DNA of 51,283 nt, taken from Acetobacteraceae bacterium. Lineage in GTDB: Bacteria > Pseudomonadota > Alphaproteobacteria > Acetobacterales > Acetobacteraceae. Positions within the stretch are counted from its first letter, which is position 1, and each line of letters starts with the position of its first letter. The DNA lies in the NCBI GenBank assembly GCA_027488195.1, contig JAIYCD010000177.1, forward strand, positions 1 to 51,283, given 5' to 3'. The position numbers were made by a program, and so were the translations under genes. Shown one piece after another: positions 41,828-51,283 of this stretch. The notes beneath the pieces were generated by a model that saw only the letters and a list, made by a program, of their open reading frames with translations, had not been told where the DNA came from and ran no database searches.

Positions 41828-42101
41828 CCGCTTATTCTCCATATCCATGCGCGCGGGAATCTCCGGCGCATCTCACCCACTCCAGCCGGACTTCGCGGAA
41901 CACGCGCTTGACGCCCCGACCTTTCCCGGCGGGGGCACGCGTTGTCCAGCGGGTACACATCCAGCGGGTCTGAAGAGAGCTTCTGGGGTCGGCACGGCAA
42001 GACGAAGGTGAAAGCAAAGGCGCAGATCGCCCGCGCAAAGTCAAATTAAACCGGCTGGCATCCTGCCATGCGCTGCACGCGCGGCCCTGCATGCAACCGG
42101 C
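41828..42101 (-). promoter_or_regulatory. csp upstream region, probable long leader
   Basis: No supported gene in this part of the 335-bp gap. On the minus strand TTGACT (42044-42039) could be a -35 box, but no good -10 box lies at 16-18 bp. An AATTAAA stretch (42044-42050) stands out as AT-rich. The leader would be long, as in many cold-shock genes. Promoter position unproved. Confidence 0.3.
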
Positions 42102-42132
42102 AAAAAGAAAGGGCGGCCCTGGCGAGCCGCCC
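42102..42132 (-). terminator. Rho-independent terminator of groESL
   Basis: Stem GGGCGGC/GCCGCCC (42111-42117 with 42126-42132). On the minus strand it is followed by TTTCTTTTT. It lies 30 bp past the groEL stop codon. Confidence 0.95.
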
Positions 42133-42162
42133 TTCCCATTTCGCCAGGTGCGAAAGGACTTC

Positions 42163-43818
<1,656 letters not shown>

Positions 43819-43856
43819 TCATATTTGGTTGAGTGAGCGATGGTCGTTCGGGCCGA

Positions 43857-44147
43857 TCAGGCCTCGACGATGCCCATCACGTCGGATTCCTTCATGATCA
43901 GCAGCTCTTCGCCGTTGACCTTGACCTCGGTGCCGGACCACTTGCCGAACAGGATGCGGTCGCCCGCCTTCACGTCGAGCGGGCGGACCTTGCCCTCTTC
44001 ATTCACGGTGCCGGCGCCGACGGCGAGGACTTCGCCTTCCTGCGGCTTCTCCTTGGCGGTGTCGGGAATGATGATGCCGCCCGCGGTCTTTTCCTCAGCC
44101 GTGATGCGGCGAACGAGGACGCGGTCGTGCAAGGGACGAAACTTCAT
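43857..44147 (-). CDS. groES: Co-chaperonin GroES (10 kDa)
   Basis: 96-residue lid of the GroEL chamber. It has the N-terminal [12 protein letters not shown], the mobile loop around [12 protein letters not shown] and the C-terminal [25 protein letters not shown] lies about ten bases before the start codon. First gene of the operon; promoter and two CIRCE sites lie 60-150 bp upstream. Confidence 0.99.
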   Translation of the reverse strand: MKFRPLHDRVLVRRITAEEKTAGGIIIPDTAKEKPQEGEVLAVGAGTVNEEGKVRPLDVKAGDRILFGKWSGTEVKVNGEELLIMKESDVMGIVEA

Positions 44148-44205
44148 GTCGGTTCTTTCCTCCTGATGAGTCAGGCTATGGGAACCTCCCCGCGCGCGGC
44201 GCCTG

Positions 44206-44232
44206 TTGGCACTCGCTGGCGAGGAGTGCCAG
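44206..44232 (-). promoter_or_regulatory. CIRCE operator, promoter-proximal copy
   Basis: TTGGCACTC (44206-44214), 9-bp spacer, GAGTGCCAG (44224-44232). This is the HrcA operator pattern with one position changed in each arm of the consensus TTAGCACTC-N9-GAGTGCTAA and the arms still mostly paired. It lies at the expected transcription start, just downstream of the -10 box. Confidence 0.85.
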
Positions 44233-44233
44233 G

Positions 44234-44262
44234 GAGTTAGGCGCGCGCTGGATGAGAGTCAA
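44234..44262 (-). promoter_or_regulatory. groESL promoter
   Basis: On the minus strand TTGACT (44262-44257), a 17-bp spacer and TAACTC (44239-44234). Spacing is ideal. It sits exactly between two CIRCE operators. Confidence 0.75.
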
Positions 44263-44270
44263 GCCAAATG

Positions 44271-44297
44271 GCAGCACTCTCCGAGTGCGAGTGCTAA
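44271..44297 (-). promoter_or_regulatory. CIRCE operator, upstream copy
   Basis: GCAGCACTC (44271-44279), 9-bp spacer, GAGTGCTAA (44289-44297). The right arm is a perfect consensus arm; the left differs only in its first two bases. It lies upstream of the -35 box of the groESL promoter and also faces the usg gene. Confidence 0.9.
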
Positions 44298-44438
44298 TGA
44301 TCTGATTCAGTTGAAGATTTTTCTGGCGAAGCCGCTTCCGATCATGTCAGCCTGATGACGTGACCAGCCCGCCAACGGGCCGGCAGGAGGATCAGCCGGT
44401 CCCGCGGGTTGGAGTACGACCCTGACGGAGGCTGCCTG

Positions 44439-44711
44439 ATGCTGGATGTTCTCTCCCCCATGGTGCGCCAAAAGGACTGGCGCCTCACCACGGCGGAAAT
44501 CCTCTACCACCTGCCCGACCATCCCGGGCTGTTGCAGAGCTTCATCTGGCAGAAGCACGATTTGGCCCCGGCCTTCCCCGAACTCACCCGCTTCCTGGAC
44601 TTCTGGAAGCGCGAGATCGAAGGACCGCTCCACTCCGTTCGCGTGGCCAGCGCGGCGCTGATCAAGCCGGCCGACCTGAAATACGCGAACGGCGTATTTA
44701 TGCTTCATTAG
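44439..44711 (+). CDS. usg: Usg-family protein
   Basis: 90-residue protein with the Usg-family core: LTTAEILYHLPDHPGLLQSF, WQKHDLAPAFPEL, FLDFWKREIEGPLHSVRVA and the C-terminal NGVFMLH. The family is widespread in alphaproteobacteria, with no settled function that I know of. Start 44439 has GGAGG seven bases upstream; a TTG start at 44409 would add ten residues outside the family. It is divergent from groES, with the CIRCE-promoter region between. Two element A units follow its stop. Confidence 0.88.
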   Translation: MLDVLSPMVRQKDWRLTTAEILYHLPDHPGLLQSFIWQKHDLAPAFPELTRFLDFWKREIEGPLHSVRVASAALIKPADLKYANGVFMLH

Positions 44712-44842
44712 CGCCCTCAAGCGCCGGGCGCCGGCTCCGCCGGCTTGGCTTCGCCGCGCGACGGTCGCACCAGGCGGCTCGCCCGGTTGGGCGGCGCCGG
44801 CCGCCTTGCGGCCGGATTCTTGGGTGTTGGTCCTGATCCGAA
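44711..44842 (+). repeat. Element A unit 6, full length
   Basis: Starts on the last base of the usg stop codon: GCGCCCTCAAGCGCCGGGCG. Then hairpin CCGGC-TCC-GCCGG, CTTGGCTTC, the 8-bp hairpin (44797-44804 with 44808-44815), and tail GGATTCTTGGGTGTTGGTC. It is repeated head to tail after exactly 132 bp. Confidence 0.88.
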
Positions 44843-44975
44843 GCGCCCTCAAGCGCCGGGCGCCGGCTCCGCCGGCTTGGCTTCGCCGCGCGACGGTCGC
44901 ACCCGGCGGCATGTCCGGTTGGGCGGCGCCGGCCGCCTTGCGGCCGGATTCGCTGGGGTTCGGCCTGACCTGATG
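44843..44975 (+). repeat. Element A unit 7, tandem copy of unit 6
   Basis: Same order of anchors and hairpins as unit 6. Differences cluster in the spacer before the last hairpin and in the tail (GGATTCGCTGGGGTT). No gene is supported in the rest of the gap up to hemY at 44996. Confidence 0.88.
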
Positions 44976-44995
44976 TGTTCGGCGAGCTTGGGGGC

Positions 44996-46246
44996 TCAGC
45001 GCCCGGCCCCGCTCCAGGTGATCGCCCCCGCCGTGCCGCAGGCGCCACATAGCGGCTTCCATTCGGAATGCTCCGCCCCGCAATGCCCGCAGCGCCAAAC
45101 CGGCTCGACCGGCGCGGCCGCCGCCTCGCGCAGCCAGCCCGCCTCGCGCTCGCGCGCCGCGTCCGGGCCGTGCTCGGCGCGCTCCACCTCGCCCAGCAGG
45201 GCGTAGCAGCGCTGGTCGGCCTGGCCGGTCTCGCGCCAGAGGGTCAGTTCGTGCCGGGCACGGCCGGTCAGCCCGGCCTCCAGCGCGATCCGCGCGCGCA
45301 ACAGCCGGCTCTCGGGGTGGCCGGCCGTCTGCCGCGTCAGATCCTCCACCAGCCGCACCCGGCGGATGCGGTCGGTGTCCAGGCCCAGCAGCAATTCCGC
45401 GATGCCCGGATGCGGCGCCGCGTTCCAGCCCTGCTGCAGCACACCGCGCGCCCGGCGCGGATGGCCGGTGTCCAGCAGCCGATTCGCATGCGCGATCACG
45501 CCGGGCGCGAAGCCGGGCTCGGCCAGGAAGGCCTGGCGCTCCAGCTCGGCCGCGCGGAGCGGATCCGTCTCCTGCAAGGCGGCGGCGAGGCTGAGTGCCG
45601 CGCGCGGCGCATCCGCGCCCGAGAGTGCCAGCGCCTCGCCCCAATCCTGCCGGCGGCGCGCGACTTCCGATCGTTCGGCGCGCAGCCACTCGGCGCTGGG
45701 CTCGGCCGATTGCGCCTCGGCCGCGATCTCGCGCGCGGCATCCCAGTCGCCCCGCGCCTCGGCCTGGCGCAGCAGGCCGCGCAGGCCGAGGAAGCGCGCC
45801 TCCGGCAGCGCCGCCAGCGCCTCGAAGGCCTCGGTCGCCGCGGGCTCATCGCCTTCGGCACGGGCGGCCTCGGCGGCCAGCAGCAGCAATTGCGGGGTAT
45901 CGCCCACCAGGCGGCGGGCGCGCGCCACCTCCAGGCTCGCCGTCTCGGCCCGCCCGGCGGCCAGCGCGACCAGCGCGCGGGTCAGCGCCAAATCGCCCTC
46001 GCTCCGGTGCTGCCGCTCCAGCCGCAGGCGGCGCCGGGCAGGCCATCGCAGCAGCCAGGACCAGAGGCGCAGCAGGCCGTGCAGCGCCAGGAAACCCAGC
46101 ACCAGCAGCAGGATGGCGGCCGCCAGCGGCAACCCGATCCAGAGGTCGGCATGGCGGATCTCGACGCTGCCGCCCAGTTCCATCAGTCCCATCACGCCGG
46201 CGAAGCCCGCCAGCAGGACCAGCAGCAGCTTGAGGACCAGCCGCAT
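44996..46246 (-). CDS. hemY: HemY-like TPR membrane protein with C-terminal zinc ribbon
   Basis: 416 residues. Two N-terminal membrane segments (about 5-25 and 38-62) are followed by a HemY_N/TPR helical region rich in Ala, Glu and Arg. The C-terminus ends in a four-cysteine ribbon, CGHCG and CGACG. Despite its name it is not the oxygen-dependent protoporphyrinogen oxidase of Gram-positives; its precise task beside hemCD is not settled. The stop-start junction with the Mic60-like gene overlaps by 1 bp. Confidence 0.85.
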   Translation of the reverse strand: MRLVLKLLLVLLAGFAGVMGLMELGGSVEIRHADLWIGLPLAAAILLLVLGFLALHGLLRLWSWLLRWPARRRLRLERQHRSEGDLALTRALVALAAGRAETASLEVARARRLVGDTPQLLLLAAEAARAEGDEPAATEAFEALAALPEARFLGLRGLLRQAEARGDWDAAREIAAEAQSAEPSAEWLRAERSEVARRRQDWGEALALSGADAPRAALSLAAALQETDPLRAAELERQAFLAEPGFAPGVIAHANRLLDTGHPRRARGVLQQGWNAAPHPGIAELLLGLDTDRIRRVRLVEDLTRQTAGHPESRLLRARIALEAGLTGRARHELTLWRETGQADQRCYALLGEVERAEHGPDAAREREAGWLREAAAAPVEPVWRCGHCGAEHSEWKPLCGACGTAGAITWSGAGR

Positions 46247-47364
46247 CAGCCGCCGGCCAAAGCGCGCAGGGCGAAGCGCGCCTGGGCCAGGGCCTGGGCC
46301 TCCTCCAGCCAGGCGCGCATGCCCTGGCGCAGCGGCTCGGGCAGGCGGCCCAGATGCCCCAGCGCGCCCTCGACATCGCCGGCCTCCAGCGCGCGGCGGG
46401 CGCGTTCCACATTGGCCTCGGTCGCATCGCCCCAGATCACATCCTCGCCACGGCGGATGGTGAGCAGGCTGTTCAGCCGGGGCAGCGTGCCCTCCTGCGT
46501 GGCGGCCCGCGCCTGGCGCAGCGCCTCCTCGAAACCCAGGCGCAGCGCGGGTTCGGTCGGCGGGGCGGTGGTGGCGAAGCGCGCCAGCGCCGGCGGTGCC
46601 GGTCGCCCCAGCCGGGCCAGCGCCGGGGCGAGGGGCTGCCCGGCATCCAGCAACGCACGCAGCGCATCAATGCCCGCCAGCCGCTCCGTCCGCGCCTCGG
46701 CGGCGGAGAGGCGCTGCAAGGCCTGCTCGACCGGCGCGAGGCGCTGCGCCGCCAGCGCTTCCATCGCGGCCACGCGCTGCGCGACCAGCGCCTCCAGCGC
46801 GGCAAGGCGCTGCAACAACCCGGTTTCGAGATTGGTCACGCGCTGGCCGAGGCTCGCCTCGCCCGAGAGCCGCGCCTGGTCGAGCTGCGCCACGCGCGTA
46901 GCGAGCGCCTGTTCCGCCGCCTCGCGCCGCGCCGTGCCTTCGGCCATGCGGGCGGCAAGCGCGGCGGCCGCGGCCTCCACCGCCGCCGCGGCCTGCGCGA
47001 TGCGCGGCGCGAGGGCCGCCTCCAGCGCCGCGATCCGTTCCTGCAACGCCGCCTCGCTGGCGGCGCGGTTCGCCGCCACCTGCCGCTGCAGCGCGGCCAG
47101 CGCCACGGGGTCGCCGGCCGGGCGGTCGCCCAGCAGGCGGATGGTGGCCTCGGCGGCCGCGAGCCGCGCCAGCGCCGCTTCCAGCGCGGCGGTCTCCACC
47201 ACGGGCCGCGCGGCGAGCTGCGCGATCGCGGCCTCGGCCGCCGCCATGCGCGCATCATTCCGCGCGGGAGGCGTCCGCCCGCCCAGCAGCCAGAGGATCG
47301 CCAGCACCAGCAGCAGCACCGCCCCCAGCAGCGCCACCCAGGCGGGATCGAGCTTGCGGATCAT
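46246..47364 (-). CDS. Mitofilin/Mic60-like inner-membrane protein
   Basis: 372 residues. One N-terminal membrane helix (about 10-28) precedes a long Ala/Glu/Arg coiled coil (about 35-250). A conserved C-terminal part follows (FATTAPPTEPALRLGFEEA, IRRGEDVIWGDATEANVERA), consistent with the mitofilin signature region. In alphaproteobacteria Mic60 homologues lie beside heme-synthesis genes and shape intracytoplasmic membranes. It overlaps hemD by 4 bp and hemY by 1 bp. Family call from context plus architecture. Confidence 0.78.
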   Translation of the reverse strand: MIRKLDPAWVALLGAVLLLVLAILWLLGGRTPPARNDARMAAAEAAIAQLAARPVVETAALEAALARLAAAEATIRLLGDRPAGDPVALAALQRQVAANRAASEAALQERIAALEAALAPRIAQAAAAVEAAAAALAARMAEGTARREAAEQALATRVAQLDQARLSGEASLGQRVTNLETGLLQRLAALEALVAQRVAAMEALAAQRLAPVEQALQRLSAAEARTERLAGIDALRALLDAGQPLAPALARLGRPAPPALARFATTAPPTEPALRLGFEEALRQARAATQEGTLPRLNSLLTIRRGEDVIWGDATEANVERARRALEAGDVEGALGHLGRLPEPLRQGMRAWLEEAQALAQARFALRALAGG

Positions 47365-48050
47365 GGAAGCAACTCCAAGAGGTGGTCCTGGTCCGGCCGC
47401 CGCGCCACGCGGATGCGCCGCCAGGAGACCGCCTCCAGCGCCGCCGCCACGCGCGGGCTGATCGCCAGCGCCTCGATGCCCTCAAGCGTCGCGCCAAGCC
47501 CGGCACCGGAGAGCAGCGCCACGCTACACGCCGCACTGCGGGGCGAGAAGAACATCGCGTGGGACACTCCCCCGGCGGCGATGGCGGCCCGCGCCGCCTC
47601 CGGCAAGGCGGGCGCCTCGCGCGCCGCATAGACGACGCGGCGGATCACACGGAAACCCCGCGCGCGCAGCAAGGCCGTGAGGTCGAGCGAATAGGCCGCG
47701 CCCACCGCCAGCAGCAGCGGGCCATCCGCCGGGCGCAGCGTGGCGGTGCAGAGTTCCGCCAGGGCCGCCGCATCGCCATCCGCCGCGCGCACATCGGCGA
47801 AGCCCGCGGCCCGCGCAGCCTCGGCCGTGGCAGCGCCGACGGCCAGCACCGGAATGGGCCAGGCGGTCAGCGCGCGCGCGGCGGCGCGGCTGGTCAGCAG
47901 AAGCGCCTGGGCGCGGGCGGGGGGTGCCAAAGGGCGGGGCGCCAGCAGCAGCGCGGGCGCCAGGATGGGCATCCAGCCGAGTGCGGCGAGCCTCGTGGCG
48001 GTCTCGGCCGCCCCCGGCTCCGGCCGGGTGACGAGGACGCCAGTCGGCAT
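47361..48050 (-). CDS. hemD: Uroporphyrinogen-III synthase HemD
   Basis: 229 residues of the poorly conserved HemD fold, which closes and inverts ring D to make uroporphyrinogen III. The start VLVTRPEPGAAETATRLAALG and the late FFSPRSAACSVALL and AISPRVAAALE blocks are recognisable. It begins 1 bp after the hemC stop and overlaps the Mic60-like start by 4 bp, which fixes its identity more firmly than sequence alone. Confidence 0.9.
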   Translation of the reverse strand: MPTGVLVTRPEPGAAETATRLAALGWMPILAPALLLAPRPLAPPARAQALLLTSRAAARALTAWPIPVLAVGAATAEAARAAGFADVRAADGDAAALAELCTATLRPADGPLLLAVGAAYSLDLTALLRARGFRVIRRVVYAAREAPALPEAARAAIAAGGVSHAMFFSPRSAACSVALLSGAGLGATLEGIEALAISPRVAAALEAVSWRRIRVARRPDQDHLLELLP

Positions 48051-48051
48051 C

Positions 48052-49047
48052 TCAGCCGAAGATGTCGGCCGGGCTGTCCGCCCGCAATTCCTCGCCGAGC
48101 GTGGCGCCGAGGCGTGCGGCATCCTCGGCCGCGCCCTGGATCTCACGCTTGAGGAGGAAGCTGCCATCCTCCCGCGCCACCAGGCCGGTGAGGTGCAGCG
48201 TGCCATCGGGCAGCAGCCGCGCATGGCCGCCGATCGGCGTGCGGCAGGAACCGTCGAGTGCGGCCAGCAGCGCGCGCTCCGCCTTGGAGACGGCGGCCGC
48301 CTCGCGATCCTCGATGCCCGAGAGCAGCTCGCGCAGCTCCACATCATCGGCGCGGGTGGTGATGCCGACGATGCCCTGGCCGGCGGAGGGGACCATCACC
48401 TCGGGCGGCAGCGTCACGGCCGCGTGATCCTCCAGGCCCAGGCGCCGCAGCCCGGCCAGCGCCAGCAGCGTGGCCGCGACCTCGCCCCGCGCCACGCGGT
48501 CGAGCCGCGTCTGCACATTGCCGCGCAAGGTCACGACCTTGAGGTCCGGCCGCGCCGCCAGAAGCTGCGATTGCCGCCGCAGCGAGGATGAGCCGATGAC
48601 GGCGCCCTTGGGCAGGCAGGCATAGGGGTCGGCCGGGTCGGGCACGCCGCAGCCCGCGCCCAGCACCAGCACATCCCGCGCATCCTCGCGCCGCAGCGTG
48701 CAGGCCAGCACGATGCCGGGCGGCATCTCGGTCTCCAGGTCCTTCAGCGAATGCACCGCGAAATCCACGCGGCCATCCAGCAGCGCCTCATGGATTTCCT
48801 TGGCAAACAGGCCCTTGCCGCCGATCTCGGCCAGGCGGCGATGCTGCACGATGTCGCCCGTCGTCGCGATCGCGTGCTCCTCGAAGGCATTCACGCCGCG
48901 CAGCACCGGGCAGAAGCCGGTGATGATCTCGAGGAAGTGCCGCGTCTGCCACAAGGCGAGCGGCGAGGCGCGGGTGCCCACGCGCAGCGGGAGGGCGCGC
49001 ATGCGCGAATGCTTGGCGGGCTGCGGGGCGGACATGGCGGAAGACAT
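48052..49047 (-). CDS. hemC: Porphobilinogen deaminase (hydroxymethylbilane synthase) HemC
   Basis: Joins four porphobilinogen units into hydroxymethylbilane. The 331 residues contain [50 protein letters not shown] and the dipyrromethane-binding Cys268 in [10 protein letters not shown]. An in-frame start at 49035 is also possible; neither has a strong ribosome site. Its start is 25 bp from the divergent tsaD start, so their promoters must overlap or lie inside the genes. Confidence 0.96.
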   Translation of the reverse strand: MSSAMSAPQPAKHSRMRALPLRVGTRASPLALWQTRHFLEIITGFCPVLRGVNAFEEHAIATTGDIVQHRRLAEIGGKGLFAKEIHEALLDGRVDFAVHSLKDLETEMPPGIVLACTLRREDARDVLVLGAGCGVPDPADPYACLPKGAVIGSSSLRRQSQLLAARPDLKVVTLRGNVQTRLDRVARGEVAATLLALAGLRRLGLEDHAAVTLPPEVMVPSAGQGIVGITTRADDVELRELLSGIEDREAAAVSKAERALLAALDGSCRTPIGGHARLLPDGTLHLTGLVAREDGSFLLKREIQGAAEDAARLGATLGEELRADSPADIFG

Positions 49048-49072
49048 CGGCGCGTCATATAGGGCGGGAGTG

Positions 49073-50104
49073 ATGAACGAAACCCGCCCGGATGCATTGC
49101 CGATCCTCGGAATCGAGAGCAGCTGCGACGAGACCGCCGCGGCCATCCTGGATGCGACCGGACAAATCATGGCCGAGGCGGTCTTCACCCAATCGGCCGA
49201 GCATGCGCGCTTCGGCGGCGTGGTGCCCGAGATCGCGGCCCGCGCCCACCTGCAAAGGCTGGAAGGCATGGTGCGCGGCGTGCTGGACCAGGCGGGCCTG
49301 ACCCCGCGCGACCTTGGCGCCGTGGCGGCGACGGCGGGGCCGGGCCTGATCGGCGGCCTCATCGTCGGCGCCAGCCTGGGCAAGGGCCTGGCGATGGGGG
49401 CGGGCATCCCCTTCATCGGCGTGAACCACCTGGAGGCGCATGCGCTGACGGCCCGCATGCCCGGCCTGTTCGAGACGCCGCCCGCCTACCCCTTCCTGCT
49501 GATCCTGGTCTCCGGCGGGCATTGCCAATGCGTGGCCGTCGAAGGGCTCGGCCGCTACCGCCGCCTCGGCACCACGCTGGATGACGCGGTGGGCGAGGCC
49601 TTCGACAAGGCGGCCAAGCTTCTGGGCCTGCCCTGGCCCGGCGGCGCGCATCTGGAGCGGCTGGCGGCCAGCGGCGATGCCAAGGCCGTGCCCCTGCCGC
49701 GCCCGCTGCTGCGCCGGCCTGGCTGCGATTTTTCCTTCAGTGGCCTCAAGACCGCCGTCGCCCAGGCGGTGGGCAAAGGTTTCCGGCGCGAGGATATCGC
49801 GGCGAGCTTCCAGGCCGCCGTCGCCGCCGTGTTGGCCGACCGCGCGCGGAACGCGGCCGCGATGCTGCCGGAGGCGACGGCGCTGGTGGTGGCCGGTGGG
49901 GTCGCCGCCAACCAGGCGGTGCGCGCGGCGCTGGCCGATGCCACCCCCCTGCCCCTGCTCGCCCCCCCACTGCGCCTCTGCGGCGACAATGCGGTGATGG
50001 TCGCCTGGGCCGGGCTGGAGCGGCTGCGCGCGGGCCAGCACGACGCCATGGCCCTCGCCCCCCGCCCGCGCTGGCCGCTGGGCGAGCTTGCGCCACCGGC
50101 ATGA
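49073..50104 (+). CDS. tsaD: tRNA N6-adenosine threonylcarbamoyltransferase TsaD
   Basis: Transfers threonylcarbamoyl to A37 of ANN-decoding tRNAs with TsaB and TsaE. 343 residues of the ASKHA fold with [14 protein letters not shown], metal ligands His119 and His123 in [15 protein letters not shown], and the C-terminal [10 protein letters not shown] and [10 protein letters not shown]. Start 49073 is the first Met before the conserved domain, inside a tight divergent junction with hemC. Confidence 0.97.
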   Translation: MNETRPDALPILGIESSCDETAAAILDATGQIMAEAVFTQSAEHARFGGVVPEIAARAHLQRLEGMVRGVLDQAGLTPRDLGAVAATAGPGLIGGLIVGASLGKGLAMGAGIPFIGVNHLEAHALTARMPGLFETPPAYPFLLILVSGGHCQCVAVEGLGRYRRLGTTLDDAVGEAFDKAAKLLGLPWPGGAHLERLAASGDAKAVPLPRPLLRRPGCDFSFSGLKTAVAQAVGKGFRREDIAASFQAAVAAVLADRARNAAAMLPEATALVVAGGVAANQAVRAALADATPLPLLAPPLRLCGDNAVMVAWAGLERLRAGQHDAMALAPRPRWPLGELAPPA

Positions 50105-50167
50105 AATGGCGTTAAGCCCGCGCCCTTTCGCATTGACGCAGCCCCCCGCCGCGCTCAGTTTCGGCCG

Positions 50168-51283
50168 ATGAGCGAAGCCACCCTGACCGCCCGCCGCGAC
50201 TATCAGATCTGCGCCCTGATCGGCACGGGCCACTTCCTCAGCCATTTCTACATGCTCTGCCTGCCGCCGATCTTCCTGCTCTGGCGGGCGGAGTTCGACG
50301 TCTCCTTCGCCATGCTCGGCGCCTCGCTCGCGCTGATGAGCGGGACCACGGCGCTGCTGCAGACGCCGGTCGGCTTCCTCGTGGACAAGCACGGCGCGCG
50401 GCGCTTCCTGGTGGGCGGCACGCTGCTGATGGCGCTTTCCATCAGCGCCATGGCCTTCGTCCAGGATTTCCGGCTGATCCTGGCGCTGGCCGTGCTCTCG
50501 GGGATCGGCAATTCGGTGATCCACCCGGCCGACTACGCCATCCTCGCCGGCTCCATCCGCAAGGAATTCGTGGGCCGCGCCTTCGCGCTGCACACCTTCA
50601 CCGGCAATCTGGGCTTCGCGCTCGCGCCGCCCGTCGTGGCACTCCTGCTGCTGGTGATGGATTGGCGGGGCGCCTTGCTGCTGGTGGGGCTGCTGGGCGT
50701 GCCGGTGGTCGGCCTCATTCTCTGGCAATCGCGCATCCTGAGCGATCAGCCGAAGGCGCGCGGCGCGAAGAAAGAGGGCGGCGTGCGGCTGCTCACCAGC
50801 AAGCCCATCCTCGCCTTCTTCGCCTTCTTCCTGCTCTCCTCCATGGCGGGTTCGGGCCTGACGGCGTTTCTCATCACGGTGCTGGGCAAGCTCTGGGGCA
50901 CGCCCATCGCCATCGCGTCCCTGGCCCTCACCGGCTACATGGTGGGGGCCACGGCCGGCACGCTGGTGGGCGGCTGGTGGGCCGACAAGAAGGGCGGGAA
51001 CCTGCTGGGCTTCGTCACCGTGCTGACGCTCTGCGCCATGGGGCTGATCCTCTCGCTCGGCTTCGTGCCCTACGCCGAATGGCTGCTGGCGCCCGTCGCG
51101 CTGGTGGCGGGGCTTTGCCTCGGCTCCTCGCGCACGCCGCGCGACGTGATGCTGAAGGAGGCCTGCCCGCCGGGTGAGATCGGCAAGGTCTTCGGCTTCG
51201 TCAGCGCCGGCCTGCCGCTGGGCGCGGCGGTGATGCCGGTGCCCATGGGGCTGCTGATCGATTTCGGCCTGACCTGGATGGTG
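50168..51283 (+). CDS. Major facilitator superfamily transporter, 3'-truncated by window edge
   Basis: The frame opens at ATG 50168 (MSEATLTARRDYQ) and stays open to the last base, giving 372 residues without a stop. About 11 hydrophobic segments are visible, with the MFS loop 2-3 motif as GFLVDKHGARRFLVGG and a central cytosolic loop around QPKARGAKKEGG. The second-half repeat is GGWWADKKGGN. The GHFLSHFYMLCLPPIF start resembles MFS groups near fosmidomycin-resistance proteins, but the substrate is unknown. It lies 63 bp after tsaD. Confidence 0.9.
   Translation, partial: MSEATLTARRDYQICALIGTGHFLSHFYMLCLPPIFLLWRAEFDVSFAMLGASLALMSGTTALLQTPVGFLVDKHGARRFLVGGTLLMALSISAMAFVQDFRLILALAVLSGIGNSVIHPADYAILAGSIRKEFVGRAFALHTFTGNLGFALAPPVVALLLLVMDWRGALLLVGLLGVPVVGLILWQSRILSDQPKARGAKKEGGVRLLTSKPILAFFAFFLLSSMAGSGLTAFLITVLGKLWGTPIAIASLALTGYMVGATAGTLVGGWWADKKGGNLLGFVTVLTLCAMGLILSLGFVPYAEWLLAPVALVAGLCLGSSRTPRDVMLKEACPPGEIGKVFGFVSAGLPLGAAVMPVPMGLLIDFGLTWMV

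Noticed and set aside
44698-45048. Minus-strand protein of about 116 codons across the element A pair
   Set aside because: Its sequence is just the translated tandem repeat (Arg/Pro-rich) plus the hemY 3' end; the structured-repeat reading explains it better.
47470-47490. Further element A unit inside hemD (CCCTCAAGCG)
   Set aside because: Only the short CCCTCA motif matches; hairpins and the CTTGGCTTC anchor are missing, and the bases are coding.

Overview
The window is GC-rich, densely packed bacterial chromosome with short intergenic gaps and many 1-8 bp gene overlaps. Gene content points to an alphaproteobacterium of the Acetobacteraceae/Rhodospirillales (Roseomonas-like). The main evidence is a usg-family gene, a hemC-hemD-Mic60-like-hemY cluster, metX/metW, a bactofilin, CIRCE-controlled groESL and several Bug/tripartite tricarboxylate transport proteins. 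I see no tRNA, rRNA, insertion sequence, prophage or CRISPR array. The first gene (RND pump) and the last gene (MFS transporter) are cut by the window edges.

Layout. 1-4.0 kb: RND efflux permease, DUF2889 protein, SecB. 4.1-7.7 kb: an AT-rich promoter island followed by a three-gene surface-sugar operon (DegT aminotransferase and two GT4 glycosyltransferases). 7.8-12.4 kb: hotdog thioesterase, RraA-like protein, OprB-like porin, AlkA-like DNA glycosylase and class I aminotransferase. 12.5-18.3 kb: hydantoinase-like amidohydrolase, HemN, a metallo-beta-lactamase-fold hydrolase and an OmpR/EnvZ-type two-component pair. 18.5-25.6 kb: a catabolic module with an SDR, a TctA/TctB/Bug transporter and, divergently, an M20 hydrolase, a creatininase-family protein and a ketopantoate-reductase-like enzyme. 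25.6-32.1 kb: NTF2-like protein, small exported protein, adenosine-type kinase, bactofilin, lipoprotein, AEC transporter, diguanylate cyclase and an orphan Bug receptor. 32.2-38.3 kb: acetoacetyl-CoA reductase, metX-dinB-metW, then chorismate mutase, hisC-like aminotransferase and prephenate dehydrogenase. 38.5-44.7 kb: GGDEF-EAL protein, VIT/CCC1-like protein, cold-shock protein, groESL and usg. 45.0-51.3 kb: hemY, Mic60-like gene, hemD and hemC, with tsaD and an MFS transporter on the opposite strand.

The most unusual content is between genes. (A) Seven units at five loci belong to a roughly 85-130 bp structured repeat. Each locus lies directly 3' of a stop codon and in the same orientation as that gene. 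Units share primary-sequence anchors (CCCTCAG, GCCGGGCG, CTTGGCTTC) while hairpin stems change on both arms. (B) Three copies of a second palindromic element lie at gene 3' ends, and two of them differ by several compensatory base-pair changes. (C) Three unrelated arrays have the same 25-bp period. Two of these (secB, histidine kinase), plus a 21-bp duplication at the hydantoinase gene, copy a gene's own 3' end including its stop codon. Together they suggest that gene 3' ends are a favoured site for repeat growth and structured RNA or DNA in this genome.

Regulation visible in the sequence includes a groESL promoter flanked by two CIRCE operators, textbook intrinsic terminators after groEL, csp and tctA, and a probable leaderless promoter for the response regulator. 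Assignments rest on motif recognition only; no database search was run.
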